Origin: a virus
Virus record (IMG/VR): IMGVR_UViG_3300008113_008337
Location: 1-54,414 of that record
DNA length: 54,414 bases
Direction: 5' to 3' (one strand)
The first letter of the stretch is position 1, and each line of letters starts with the position of its first letter. The notes beneath the pieces were generated by a model. It was given only the letters and a program-made list of their open reading frames with translations, was not told the DNA's origin and ran no database searches. This document shows positions 35,313-42,113 of this stretch, piece by piece. The translations under genes and the position numbers were made by a program.

Positions 35313-36041
35313 TTATCTATATCCCTCCATCTGTAATTTAATCATATCCATTACTTCTTCTTTAGCTGTTCTACTATGATCAGCAAATACACCACTTACT
35401 TCACTTGTAACCATTGAAGCACCAAAATGTTTAACACCACGACAACTTACACAGTTGTGGAATGAATGTACTACAACCATTACACCTTGATTACCTTCAC
35501 ATATTTGATCTACAGCATTGTGAATTGCTACTGTAAGTTGTTCTTGAATAGCACCTCTACGAGCAAAATGTTCTGCTATACGATTTAGTTTAGATAAACC
35601 AATAACCTTACCTTCAGCACCTGAAACATAGGCAATATGCACTTTACCTAAAATTGCTTGATGATGATGAGAACACATACTTACAATCGGAATATCTCTT
35701 TCCAATATAATACCTTTGTAACCATCACTAGGAAATGCTGTGATTTCAGATGGTAATTCATATCTACCTTTCCATAAATCATTAACATATGCTTTAGCTA
35801 CACGTCTTGGAGTGTCCATACTATTAGGATCATTTTTCCAATCAACACCTAATGCATCTAAAAATTTACCATATGCTTCTGTAGCTTGGTCAATGATATC
35901 ATTTTTTTCAGTTGTGTTTAAGGAGCGATGTTCTCCTGCTTTAATCAATGAATTTAATTGTAGTGAAATACCATTTGCAAAACCAGCACCTGCTGTTTCT
36001 AATTTTTTAATGTCAACTACTGTTTTTCTTTTATTTTCCAT
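35313..36041 (-). CDS. folE: GTP cyclohydrolase I
   Basis: A 242-residue FolE. M-C-S-H-H-H-Q carries two zinc ligands and the third is in H-N-C-V-S-C-R-G-V; G-K-V-H-I-A-Y-V follows. It converts GTP to dihydroneopterin triphosphate, the entry step to the 7-deazaguanine route. QueD, QueE and QueC lie upstream in the same region, and DpdA beyond them. The first 25 residues look like an extra leader. A promoter (36046-36077) precedes it inside hpt. Confidence 0.92.
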   Translation of the reverse strand: MENKRKTVVDIKKLETAGAGFANGISLQLNSLIKAGEHRSLNTTEKNDIIDQATEAYGKFLDALGVDWKNDPNSMDTPRRVAKAYVNDLWKGRYELPSEITAFPSDGYKGIILERDIPIVSMCSHHHQAILGKVHIAYVSGAEGKVIGLSKLNRIAEHFARRGAIQEQLTVAIHNAVDQICEGNQGVMVVVHSFHNCVSCRGVKHFGASMVTSEVSGVFADHSRTAKEEVMDMIKLQMEGYR

Positions 36042-36045
36042 ATTT

Positions 36046-36077
36046 TAAATCTAATCAATTTCTTCTGACTTTCCAAA
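36046..36077 (-). promoter_or_regulatory. Promoter, TTTG-N20-TAGATTTA
   Basis: TTTG (36077-36074) and TAGATTTA (36053-36046) are 20 bases apart on the minus strand. The -33 region is TTTGGAAAGTCAGA, a partial palindrome. The folE ATG lies 4 bases further. It is located within the 3' end of hpt. Confidence 0.6.
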
Positions 36078-36566
36078 TACTACAGAACGATTTCTATAAA
36101 GTCCTTTTTCTCCATCTAATCCATAACCGCATAACCAAGCTTCATCTGTTAGTTCTATACCATGTAGTACAGGCCATTGACTTGTATGTTTTTTAAATAG
36201 TACTACTGGAGTAATAGAACGAGGTTTATGGTATTTTCCCAAATGATCTATTAATTTAGTTAATGTATTACCTGAATCCAGAATATCATCTATGACATAC
36301 ACATTTTTTCCTGTAATATCTGTAGTGATGTCTTTAGTTATCTTGACTGTGAATTGTTCTTGTCCTTGATAAGATTTAGCTTGGATAAAATCAATCTCAC
36401 AATCTATATCTATAGATTTTACTAAATCAGTAAAGAACATAAACGCTCCGTTCAACACACAAATCATTACTGGTGGGCTAGGATCATTGTAATGCTTATT
36501 ATATATTTCAATAGCAATTTTGTCTACAGCCGCTTGAAGTTGAGTTTTATTATATAGTATTCTCAT
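36051..36566 (-). CDS. hpt: Hypoxanthine-type phosphoribosyltransferase
   Basis: A 171-residue PRTase. V-Y-V-I-D-D-I-L-D-S-G-N-T-L is the PRPP-binding loop and C-V-L-N-G-A-F-M-F the N-terminal substrate loop. It would salvage hypoxanthine or guanine to the nucleotide. Its last base overlaps the start of the upstream nucleotidyltransferase-like gene's stop, so they are coupled. Confidence 0.85.
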   Translation of the reverse strand: MRILYNKTQLQAAVDKIAIEIYNKHYNDPSPPVMICVLNGAFMFFTDLVKSIDIDCEIDFIQAKSYQGQEQFTVKITKDITTDITGKNVYVIDDILDSGNTLTKLIDHLGKYHKPRSITPVVLFKKHTSQWPVLHGIELTDEAWLCGYGLDGEKGLYRNRSVVFGKSEEID

Positions 36567-37021
36567 TACATATTAAAATTTTCGTTTTTCAATAATAAAA
36601 AGTCGCTAATATCTTTAGTACGTTTGTAACGTTTTTTAGCATCTATAATCTCATTTATAGATACTATACCATAGTACTTATTATTGTAGTAATAATATGT
36701 TGGCACTAAAGTTTGTTTATATGGATCAACAACTAATACATTTATAATATACCCGTTCTTTTTAAATTTATAATTTGCATCGTTTGCATACTGTCCATTA
36801 TTTACTATATCAAAAAACTGTAAAGCTTTTAAATAGTCTTTTTGTTTTTCAGTAGGATCAGTGACGATAATATCTAGATCGCCTATTGGTCTTGAAAAAT
36901 TCAACCCATGTAATTTTAAGATTAATGATCCTCCTAATCTAACGTTCTTTGTTGATGAGGCTTCAAGCAAATCATCAATAATAATTTGAAATGTGTTTAA
37001 GTAATTGTCTAATTCTTTCAT
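36566..37021 (-). CDS. Nucleotidyltransferase-fold protein
   Basis: A 151-residue protein with R-L-G-G-S-L-I-L-K-L-H-G and R-P-I-G-D-L-D-I-I-V, the G-S and D-x-D motifs of the pol-beta-like NTase fold. Such domains occur in AbiEii-type toxins and in tRNA or antibiotic nucleotidyltransferases. No antitoxin partner is visible. Function open. AAGTT-ATG start context. Confidence 0.65.
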   Translation of the reverse strand: MKELDNYLNTFQIIIDDLLEASSTKNVRLGGSLILKLHGLNFSRPIGDLDIIVTDPTEKQKDYLKALQFFDIVNNGQYANDANYKFKKNGYIINVLVVDPYKQTLVPTYYYYNNKYYGIVSINEIIDAKKRYKRTKDISDFLLLKNENFNM

Positions 37022-37027
37022 AACTTT

Positions 37028-37324
37028 TTATTTAATTTGATTTATTGGATAATCTATTTCTATTTCCCACCCTTTATGCTTTTTATGTATATAATACAAT
37101 AAATTTTTTATTTTATCAGCATGATCCATATTAACTAAGGTAAAGGTCATTTCTTTAGTATATCTATTATTATCTATAGAGTATTCTATTGCTTTTAATA
37201 CAGCTACTGAGTCATTATTATAATAAATGACATTATTATTTGTACTAAATTTTGTAGTGTCAATCTTTTTTATACTTGTACACCCTATAGCAGATATTAC
37301 TGCTATTAATATTAATTTATTCAT
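37028..37324 (-). CDS. Small lipoprotein, 98 aa
   Basis: The N-terminus M-N-K-L-I-L-I-A-V-I-S-A-I-G-C has a hydrophobic segment and a lipobox-like S-A-I-G-C15. The rest is a soluble domain with beta-strand segments and no other membrane part. Acyl anchoring would hold it in the inner or outer membrane. It is the second lipoprotein in the window; function unknown. Confidence 0.65.
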   Translation of the reverse strand: MNKLILIAVISAIGCTSIKKIDTTKFSTNNNVIYYNNDSVAVLKAIEYSIDNNRYTKEMTFTLVNMDHADKIKNLLYYIHKKHKGWEIEIDYPINQIK

Positions 37325-37562
37325 TTATTGGTTTTATTATAACTTCTGATTCTGTTTCTATTACTACTCTTGCTCCACAACTTAATAAAGGTTTAGCATC
37401 ACATCCATCACCTCCATATATTACTTTGCTAGGACCTAATATCTCAACCTCATTACAATAAGTATTCTTTCTACCTTGCTTAACTGTTATAACTGGTAAG
37501 TTGGTACCTTTTGTCTTGTTTGATCTAATGTGATGTTGGTTAACATGAATCCTAGTTTTCAT
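37317..37562 (-). CDS. Conserved-looking hypothetical protein, 81 aa
   Basis: A basic N-terminus with H-V-N-Q-H-H-I-R-S-N-K, then V-K-Q-G-R-K-N-T-Y-C-N and L-S-C-G-A-R-V-V-I-E-T. The protein is beta-rich with few charged blocks and has two Cys near G-D-G-C-D. I recall similar short proteins in marine phages but not a function. It overlaps the lipoprotein start by 8 bases and is adjacent to queE. Confidence 0.6.
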   Translation of the reverse strand: MKTRIHVNQHHIRSNKTKGTNLPVITVKQGRKNTYCNEVEILGPSKVIYGGDGCDAKPLLSCGARVVIETESEVIIKPINE

Positions 37563-37565
37563 AAC

Positions 37566-38438
37566 TTATACATTTAATGTTTTATTCCAAGCCGCAATAT
37601 GTAAACGAGTTAAACCTCTAAACTTATATTTTTTAGCCATCTCTAATACAAACTGAGTACGTTCTTCAAAGTTAGCAGCATCGTCTAAACCAGGCATACA
37701 AACCACATTTTTAAGTGGAATATTAAATGGTTCTACAAAGTCACGGAACATTTCAACTATATCATCTTCATTTGAAATAACGAACTTAAATTGGTAATTT
37801 GAATGTTCCATTATACGTTTGATAGCATCTGGATTGATGCGTTGTTTAGCATCTAAACCTGAATTAGATAGCTTAGGTGAGCAGTTGATTTGGTCTAATT
37901 GAATCCAAAGTGGTTCATCAATCACTACTGTACCGTTTGTTTCTATTTCACTAAATGCTGTTATCTTATCAGTACTTACTAAACCACCTGATATAATTTT
38001 ATTAATTGATGGGTCTACCGATTTCCAGTACTTATGAAAATTAACAATTGCTTCCTGATGTCCTTTAATTGTAGGTTCACCACCAGTCCAAATGATATGA
38101 ATAGTACTATTTTTAATATCTTCGTAGATACCCTGCTCTTTCCATCGATCAATTAAATATTGAAAGTCTTGGTCTACACCTCTCCATAACCATTGAGATG
38201 TTGAATCACAAGTCCAAGTTGCTTTACCTTCATGATGTAAATCACCAATGAATATTTCTCCGTCTTCTAATGATTTGTCTTTTGCTAACTGATTAGCAAA
38301 TTTTCTGCTCATACCACAGGTTAGGTTACAAATACCTAAACGTACAAAGTATGATGGTATTCCTGATGATATACCTTCTCCTTGTACACTATAAAAGTCT
38401 GAGGATATTAATAATTTATTTGGGTCTATTTTACTCAT
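37566..38438 (-). CDS. queE: 7-carboxy-7-deazaguanine synthase
   Basis: A 290-residue radical-SAM protein with S-V-Q-G-E-G-I-S-S-G-I-P-S-Y at 17-30 and I-W-T-G-G-E-P-T. The iron-sulphur site is unusual: C37-N-L-T-C41 is followed after 35 residues by C77 in W-T-C-D-S, instead of the usual C-x3-C-x2-C. I start it at 38438 because this ATG leaves only an 8-base overlap with queD, whereas the upstream ATG at 38474 overlaps by 44. It converts 6-carboxy-tetrahydropterin to 7-carboxy-7-deazaguanine. Confidence 0.85.
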   Translation of the reverse strand: MSKIDPNKLLISSDFYSVQGEGISSGIPSYFVRLGICNLTCGMSRKFANQLAKDKSLEDGEIFIGDLHHEGKATWTCDSTSQWLWRGVDQDFQYLIDRWKEQGIYEDIKNSTIHIIWTGGEPTIKGHQEAIVNFHKYWKSVDPSINKIISGGLVSTDKITAFSEIETNGTVVIDEPLWIQLDQINCSPKLSNSGLDAKQRINPDAIKRIMEHSNYQFKFVISNEDDIVEMFRDFVEPFNIPLKNVVCMPGLDDAANFEERTQFVLEMAKKYKFRGLTRLHIAAWNKTLNV

Positions 38439-38892
38439 ATATAGCTGTATTTTTATTATGTTCCATAAATTCAACTCGAACTACTTTTACACGACCATCA
38501 GTTTCCTTTTTAATAAATTTATTTAATTTATCATAAATGTATTTTGCAAATTGTTCTGCTCCTGTAGCTGGAATAATCCTTAATTGGATAAGATTATCTA
38601 TCTCCATTTTATAAAATATTTCAATATAAGGATCATCATCTGCTATAATAACAGTATGATCAAACATATAGTCCATCCATGCTTTAGGGTTCATACCATC
38701 GATAGTTCCTTTGGCACGCTTCATACCACCAAAATCCCAAACCCAATTGCGTTCGTCTAATTCGCCTTCAAACCATACTCTAAATGCTACTCCATAACCA
38801 TGGAGAAATTTGCAGTGAGTACCTTCTGCTTTCCATTGACGGAATACACAACTGAATCCGTCAAATAATTTTGTTGATTGAAATTTTGTCAT
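38431..38892 (-). CDS. queD: 6-carboxytetrahydropterin synthase-like protein
   Basis: A 153-residue T-fold protein of the QueD/PTPS family: G-T-H-C27-K-F-L-H31-G-Y33, M-F-D-H79-T-V, and P-A-T-G-A-E-Q-F. Two zinc His positions of cellular enzymes appear to be replaced (Phe in F-S-C-V-F and Tyr33), while H31, C27 and the D78-H79 pair remain. The start is taken at 38892 since the upstream ATG (38925) lies within the terminator hairpin. It makes 6-carboxy-tetrahydropterin from the FolE product. Confidence 0.82.
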   Translation of the reverse strand: MTKFQSTKLFDGFSCVFRQWKAEGTHCKFLHGYGVAFRVWFEGELDERNWVWDFGGMKRAKGTIDGMNPKAWMDYMFDHTVIIADDDPYIEIFYKMEIDNLIQLRIIPATGAEQFAKYIYDKLNKFIKKETDGRVKVVRVEFMEHNKNTAIYE

Positions 38893-38894
38893 AA

Positions 38895-38926
38895 TAATTT
38901 TAAAATAAAAAAACACCTCCCTCAAA
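38895..38926 (-). promoter_or_regulatory. Possible promoter in terminator, TTTG-N20-TAAAATTA
   Basis: TTTG (38926-38923) lies in the loop of the terminator hairpin and TAAAATTA (38902-38895) 20 bases further on the minus strand. The -7 match is weaker than elsewhere. The queD ATG follows 2 bases on. Confidence 0.42.
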
Positions 38927-38939
38927 TGAAGGAGGTGTT
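38905..38939 (-). terminator. Intrinsic terminator
   Basis: A 9-bp stem AACACCTCC/GGAGGTGTT (38912-38920 with 38931-38939) has a 10-base loop and a T run on the minus strand side (about 38914-38908). It ends the transcript of the small HTH gene at 38949-39161. Confidence 0.82.
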
Positions 38940-38948
38940 AACTAATGC

Positions 38949-39161
38949 TTAGGCATTAGCCATTTGACTGTTAGTTTTTCTAGAACGAGAAATGCTGTAC
39001 ATAGCGTTAGCTAATTCGTTGTTAACACTTCTTTCACCACGAATAACGTAGTTGATAAAACGTTCTGTGAAACCTGTCTTTGCGGCTAACCTTTGGGTGT
39101 CACCGTTTTGCTTACGAGCATTGTAAAATGCTAGTTTTGCTGTTCTGTTTAATTTACTCAT
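38949..39161 (-). CDS. Small helix-turn-helix protein
   Basis: A 70-residue basic protein with Q-R-L-A-A-K-T-G-F-T-E-R-F-I-N-Y-V-I-R-G, a Cro/xre-like helix-turn-helix. It is alone between a promoter (39178-39209) and a terminator (38905-38939), so it may be a separately regulated transcription regulator. Confidence 0.75.
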   Translation of the reverse strand: MSKLNRTAKLAFYNARKQNGDTQRLAAKTGFTERFINYVIRGERSVNNELANAMYSISRSRKTNSQMANA

Positions 39162-39177
39162 AACTTATTTATTTATT

Positions 39178-39209
39178 TAAATGTAAGATTTTAGTCTTGA
39201 CCTTCCAAA
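39178..39209 (-). promoter_or_regulatory. Promoter, TTTG-N20-TACATTTA
   Basis: TTTG (39209-39206) and TACATTTA (39185-39178) are 20 bases apart on the minus strand. The -33 box is TTTGGAAGGTCAAG, and 10 bases separate the CAAG and the -7 element. It overlaps the 3' end of the GIY-YIG-like gene. Confidence 0.65.
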
Positions 39210-39742
39210 CTTTCTTTCCCTATTTCGCTAGCTACATATAAGGCATTTGAGTAGTATGTGCCTAATTTTTCAATAGCTTCTTGTGCTGTTACAGCATCAA
39301 TAGCAAACATTTCTCTATTACCTGATACTCTATATTGGGCTAAATAATCATGTACTTCTTTTTCTAAGTAACGAGAGCCATAACATCTGAATTTATAAAC
39401 TGGAATCCAAGGTGTTGGAACACCTGTAGCTTGGTTTATTTGTTTAGCTCGTTCTTCAACAGTATTAGTTGTCATACCTATTTTAACCATACCATGCATA
39501 GACTTATTTACTAAAACATATATCCACTCTTCTTTACGAATAGCGCCTGATGGATCTACTATAGGTTCATATAAGTAAACCATATCAAACCATCCAAACT
39601 TTCCCTCTTCCTCACTATATGGAAATAGAGGATCAGTACTTGGAATACGAGTATAATGAGTAGCAGTGTGCCAGAGATGATCTGGCACTCTGATATACAA
39701 GTGGGTTAGGTGTGGTTCAATATATATTTGTTTTTTTATCAA
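39191..39742 (-). CDS. GIY-YIG/T5orf172-like protein
   Basis: A 183-residue protein. The middle contains W-I-Y-V-L-V-N-K, V-K-I-G-M-T, E-R-A-K-Q, and L-E-K-E-V-H-D-Y-L, which is the T5orf172/GIY-YIG-like endonuclease fold. The start is TTG at 39742, which overlaps the TGA of the small membrane protein as TTGA, a coupling junction. Possibly a DNA nuclease or modification-related protein. Confidence 0.65.
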   Translation of the reverse strand: MIKKQIYIEPHLTHLYIRVPDHLWHTATHYTRIPSTDPLFPYSEEEGKFGWFDMVYLYEPIVDPSGAIRKEEWIYVLVNKSMHGMVKIGMTTNTVEERAKQINQATGVPTPWIPVYKFRCYGSRYLEKEVHDYLAQYRVSGNREMFAIDAVTAQEAIEKLGTYYSNALYVASEIGKESLEGQD

Positions 39743-39906
39743 ACTAGTTCTTCTACTATACCTATTCCTTCTGATATTGTAAGTACTACTGCTGCTGCTC
39801 CTATATTAAACGGTAATAATATATATCCAAGTATTCTAATACCAGATTTTATAAAACTTACTACTTGGTGGTTTTTAGGATCGGGATGTTTCTTTTTATT
39901 TTTCAT
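39739..39906 (-). CDS. Small membrane protein, 55 aa
   Basis: A short gene with a positively charged start (M-K-N-K-K-K-H) and one hydrophobic region at residues 24-43 (I-R-I-L-G-Y-I-L-L-P-F-N-I-G). It fits a single-pass inner membrane peptide. The start overlaps queC's end by 11 bases and the stop is TTGA-coupled to the GIY-YIG-like gene. Function unknown; holin-like or signalling roles cannot be judged. Confidence 0.65.
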   Translation of the reverse strand: MKNKKKHPDPKNHQVVSFIKSGIRILGYILLPFNIGAAAVVLTISEGIGIVEELV

Positions 39907-40774
39907 GTTCTGATAGTACTTTAGTTACATGTTCTACTACTGTTTCCCAAGTTACAGGACCAGTTTCATCTGCATACTCACAAGGATCAGGACGACCTAA
40001 TTTAAGGAATGCTTCTACTCGTTCTACTGATGATGCTGATTTGTAATCTGAGTACCATTTATTGTATGGACTACCAGCTTCTGTTCTTTCTAATATTAAA
40101 ATTGGTTTATAACTTGTATTAGTACGTTTATATACTTCATCAAAATCTAATCCTAATCTATTACAACAATCTAATCCATCAGCTAAAATAGTAAATTTAT
40201 CTCCATATAAATAAGGAGTATATATTTTTACTTTTTCAGCACCCCAATTTCCCATTTTGAATGCTTCAAAATCAGCATCTCTAAATTCTTGTCTACAATC
40301 AGGATAAATAGCATGATCACCTGCGTGGATACCCATTGCAATATAACAATCTGTATTATTTTTATCTGCAATTGATAATGCTACTGCTTGAATAATAGAA
40401 CTGAATATTTTATTACGATTAGGTACTACAGTATCTTTCATGTTTTCTTCTGCGTAGTGACCTTCAGGTACTTCAGAACCACCTTCAACTAATGTAGAAT
40501 TAAGTAATTGAGACAAACCATCTAGTTTGATGATTTGGTGTTTTACATAGTATGGATAATCTACAGTTTTAGATTCTTCATCTACATTAAAATGACTATT
40601 AATATATTCTACTAAACTAGTTGCTCGTTCTAATTCTACTTTATGTTTTTGACCATAATTAAAACTTAAACATGTAACATCAAAACCCTCATTTAACAAA
40701 TGAAGTAATAAAGTAGAAGAATCCATTCCTCCACTTAAACTCAAAACCGCATATTTTTTATTTTTCATTTTCAA
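39896..40774 (-). CDS. queC: 7-cyano-7-deazaguanine synthase-like protein
   Basis: A 292-residue ATP-pyrophosphatase of the QueC type: S-L-S-G-G-M-D-S-S at 12-20 and N-Y-G-Q-K-H, then V-P-N-R-N-K. Cellular QueC holds a structural zinc with four Cys (S-C-Y and C-G-x-C-x-x-C). Here the matching positions appear to be S221, D243, S246 and S249, so the zinc site is gone. The normal reaction turns 7-carboxy-7-deazaguanine into 7-amido and then 7-cyano-7-deazaguanine. The altered site might stop at another intermediate. Confidence 0.82.
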   Translation of the reverse strand: MKMKNKKYAVLSLSGGMDSSTLLLHLLNEGFDVTCLSFNYGQKHKVELERATSLVEYINSHFNVDEESKTVDYPYYVKHQIIKLDGLSQLLNSTLVEGGSEVPEGHYAEENMKDTVVPNRNKIFSSIIQAVALSIADKNNTDCYIAMGIHAGDHAIYPDCRQEFRDADFEAFKMGNWGAEKVKIYTPYLYGDKFTILADGLDCCNRLGLDFDEVYKRTNTSYKPILILERTEAGSPYNKWYSDYKSASSVERVEAFLKLGRPDPCEYADETGPVTWETVVEHVTKVLSEHEK

Positions 40775-40976
40775 TCATATATTTTGTCTGAAAAAATTCT
40801 TGTAGAAATTCCCTAGTATATAAATTTACATAACCATGGTATGTTGGATTATCTATATAGCGAACTCTGTGAGGTTGTTTCCTAAGCTGGGCGTATTCGT
40901 TAACTTTTTTGCCTAAATCAGCGCCAGCTGCTTTACCTAAGTAATCATAAAGTGATATAAAATTTTCTTGTGACAT
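40758..40976 (-). CDS. Hypothetical protein, 72 aa
   Basis: Small soluble protein, Y/Q-rich, with L-G-K-K-V-N-E-Y-A-Q-L-R in the middle. No family recognised. It is first in the transcript from the promoter at 40997-41028 and overlaps queC by 17 bases, so it belongs to the deazaguanine operon. Confidence 0.55.
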   Translation of the reverse strand: MSQENFISLYDYLGKAAGADLGKKVNEYAQLRKQPHRVRYIDNPTYHGYVNLYTREFLQEFFQTKYMIENEK

Positions 40977-40996
40977 AACTTTTATTTATTATAATA

Positions 40997-41028
40997 TAAA
41001 TATAAAGTAGAAGATTTGGCCTTCCAAA
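40997..41028 (-). promoter_or_regulatory. Promoter, TTTG-N20-TATATTTA
   Basis: TTTG (41028-41025) and TATATTTA (41004-40997) are 20 bases apart. The -33 region is the perfect palindrome TTTGG-AAGG-CCAAA. It lies between the tRNA cluster and the queC operon. Confidence 0.75.
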
Positions 41029-41048
41029 CCTACTAAAAATTTATTTTG

Positions 41049-41133
41049 TACTCGGGGCGGGACTTGAACCCGCACGTCTTTAAAGGACACAGGATTTTAA
41101 GTCCTGCGTGTCTACCAGTTCCACCACCCGAGC
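41049..41133 (-). tRNA. tRNA-Leu (anticodon UAA)
   Basis: An 85-nt tRNA. Anticodon stem-loop CAGGA-CTTAAAA-TCCTG gives UAA. The acceptor stem is GCTCGGG with CCCGAGT (G-U at the first pair). A variable arm and T arm GCGGG-TTCAAGT-CCCGC are present. CCA is not encoded. It is the last RNA gene of the cluster. Confidence 0.9.
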
Positions 41134-41142
41134 ATTATTTGT

Positions 41143-41284
41143 AGTCAGGGTAGGACTTGCACCTACACCGCTTCCGTTTACCCGCACGACGAACGCTGAA
41201 ACTCCTACGGTTTACTCTTTCGAGTGACGGCCAAGCTCTCCGTCTTTAATGTCGTGTTTTGCCTTTCTATTCAGCCACCTGACT
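41143..41284 (-). ncRNA. tRNA-like RNA with enlarged anticodon arm, 142 nt
   Basis: The ends form an acceptor stem AGTCAGG/CCTGACT. A D-arm-like GGCTGAATAGAAAGGC follows the 5' end, and a T arm GTAGG-TGCAAGT-CCTAC precedes the 3' end; its loop has G where TTC is usual. In between, CACGAC pairs with GTCGTG and encloses 60 bases with three small hairpins (GACGG/CCGTC, ACTC-GAAA-GAGT, AAAC/GTTT). No normal anticodon loop is visible. It may be a degenerate or intron-bearing tRNA, or a distinct structured RNA. Confidence 0.6.
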
Positions 41285-41406
41285 ATATGCCTTTTTGAAC
41301 AACGTTGAGAAGGCTAACTCTATCTCCTATACGATGAGACGGTACTAGTGAGCATTGTTAAGAGGCTTTACCGGTATTACGATCCCCTCGCGAGCGGGGC
41401 TATTGT
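41285..41406 (-). other. Structured spacer between tRNA-like RNAs, 122 nt
   Basis: No gene or clear tRNA is seen. Short inverted repeats are present on the minus strand: CGGTA/TACCG, TCTC/GAGA around ATCGTATAG, and GCCTT/AAGGC around an internal CAACGTTG. A GC-rich CCCC...GGGG segment lies at 41384-41400. It may be a processing spacer or another degenerate tRNA. Confidence 0.4.
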
Positions 41407-41548
41407 AGTCAGGACAGGACTTGAACCTGTATAACTCATAACAGTTGGTGTGAGTTATTTAATCCATTAGACGAGGTAATCAATCCACTAACCAACATTG
41501 ATAATCCCTCTCTTCTAACTTCTGCGTCTACCATTCCGCCACCTGACT
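41407..41548 (-). ncRNA. tRNA-like RNA with enlarged anticodon arm, 142 nt
   Basis: Same length and same acceptor stem (AGTCAGG/CCTGACT) as the RNA at 41143-41284. The 5' part GGCGGAATGGTAGACGC resembles the D arm of leucine-type tRNAs, and the T arm ACAGG-TTCAAGT-CCTGT is canonical. The middle contains TTAGA/TCTAA, a GAGG/CCTC and ATCAAT/ATTGAT hairpin, and an AACTCA/TGAGTT arm. No anticodon can be assigned. The middle differs from its twin. Confidence 0.6.
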
Positions 41549-41782
41549 ATTTTTCCTATCCTGAGATTCCAGATAGTAGATTTTAACGGTTTAGTTTTCT
41601 TGAAAACAAACACATTAGTGTCTTACCACATAAAACTAAAAAGCAGCATTACTGGGAGGAAACATGCCAGTATCCTTTATCCCCACGAGGTCGGCGTTTT
41701 TATTAGTAAGGATGTCCGGCCCAATACCCTATCCATTGTTTATGTCTTGGATTAAAGACTGCTGAGTATCTCTTACTCATTG
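41549..41782 (-). other. Structured spacer with possible 25-codon ORF
   Basis: Between the tRNA-like RNA and tRNA-Glu. Several hairpins can form on the minus strand: GAGTA/TACTC, GTCTT/AAGAC, TACTGG/CCAGTA, TTTAGTTTT/AAAACTAAA and CTATC/GATAG. A 25-codon frame (41780 to 41703, M-S-K-R-Y-S-A-V-F) begins a few bases after tRNA-Glu, but overlaps these hairpins, so I do not call it a gene. Confidence 0.4.
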
Positions 41783-41854
41783 TACTCCCTACGAGAATCG
41801 AACTCGTCTTTCCAGGATGAAAACCTGATGTCCTAACCGATAGACGAAAGGAGC
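41783..41854 (-). tRNA. tRNA-Glu (anticodon UUC)
   Basis: A 72-nt tRNA with anticodon arm CAGG-TTTTCAT-CCTG (UUC), D arm GTCTATCGGTTAGGAC and T arm ACGAG-TTCGATT-CTCGT. The acceptor stem GCTCCTT pairs with AGGGAGT with two wobble pairs. CCA is not encoded. It is the first RNA gene of the cluster, 4 bases after a protein gene. Confidence 0.92.
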
Positions 41855-41858
41855 ATAC

Positions 41859-42113
41859 TTAATATATCATTAACAAGTGACCTTCTTTTGAAATGACTCT
41901 TGTTATACTATAGTCCTCAGACAATGTACGAGCAGATACTTCTACTGCTTGTTGTAATAAACCATGTGCAAACGGATTCATAGGATCTATTAGTTTTTGT
42001 ATTATAGTTGGATTATTTTTACCTATTTTAATCATATAAGCCTCCATTAGTTTAACACATTCATCTATGTTTAAGGGATGACCTCTAAAATATTTTATAA
42101 TTAGGTCCTTCAT
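41859..42113 (-). CDS. Hypothetical protein, 84 aa
   Basis: An unknown helical protein with a hydrophobic C-terminus (E-G-H-L-L-M-I-Y). Its start base overlaps the stop of dpdA, so it belongs to the same transcript and is translated next. It may assist DNA modification. Confidence 0.55.
   Translation of the reverse strand: MKDLIIKYFRGHPLNIDECVKLMEAYMIKIGKNNPTIIQKLIDPMNPFAHGLLQQAVEVSARTLSEDYSITRVISKEGHLLMIY

Noticed and set aside
38893-38925. Longer start for queD (38925)
   Set aside because: It would begin inside the terminator hairpin of the preceding gene.
39710-39913. Plus-strand open frame of 67 codons
   Set aside because: Antisense to the 55-aa membrane protein gene that couples with its neighbours; all other genes are on the minus strand.
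41143-41782. tmRNA or group I intron
   Set aside because: No tag-peptide frame ending in a typical A-A sequence and no full set of intron core elements; only an isolated ATATAGTC resembles one.
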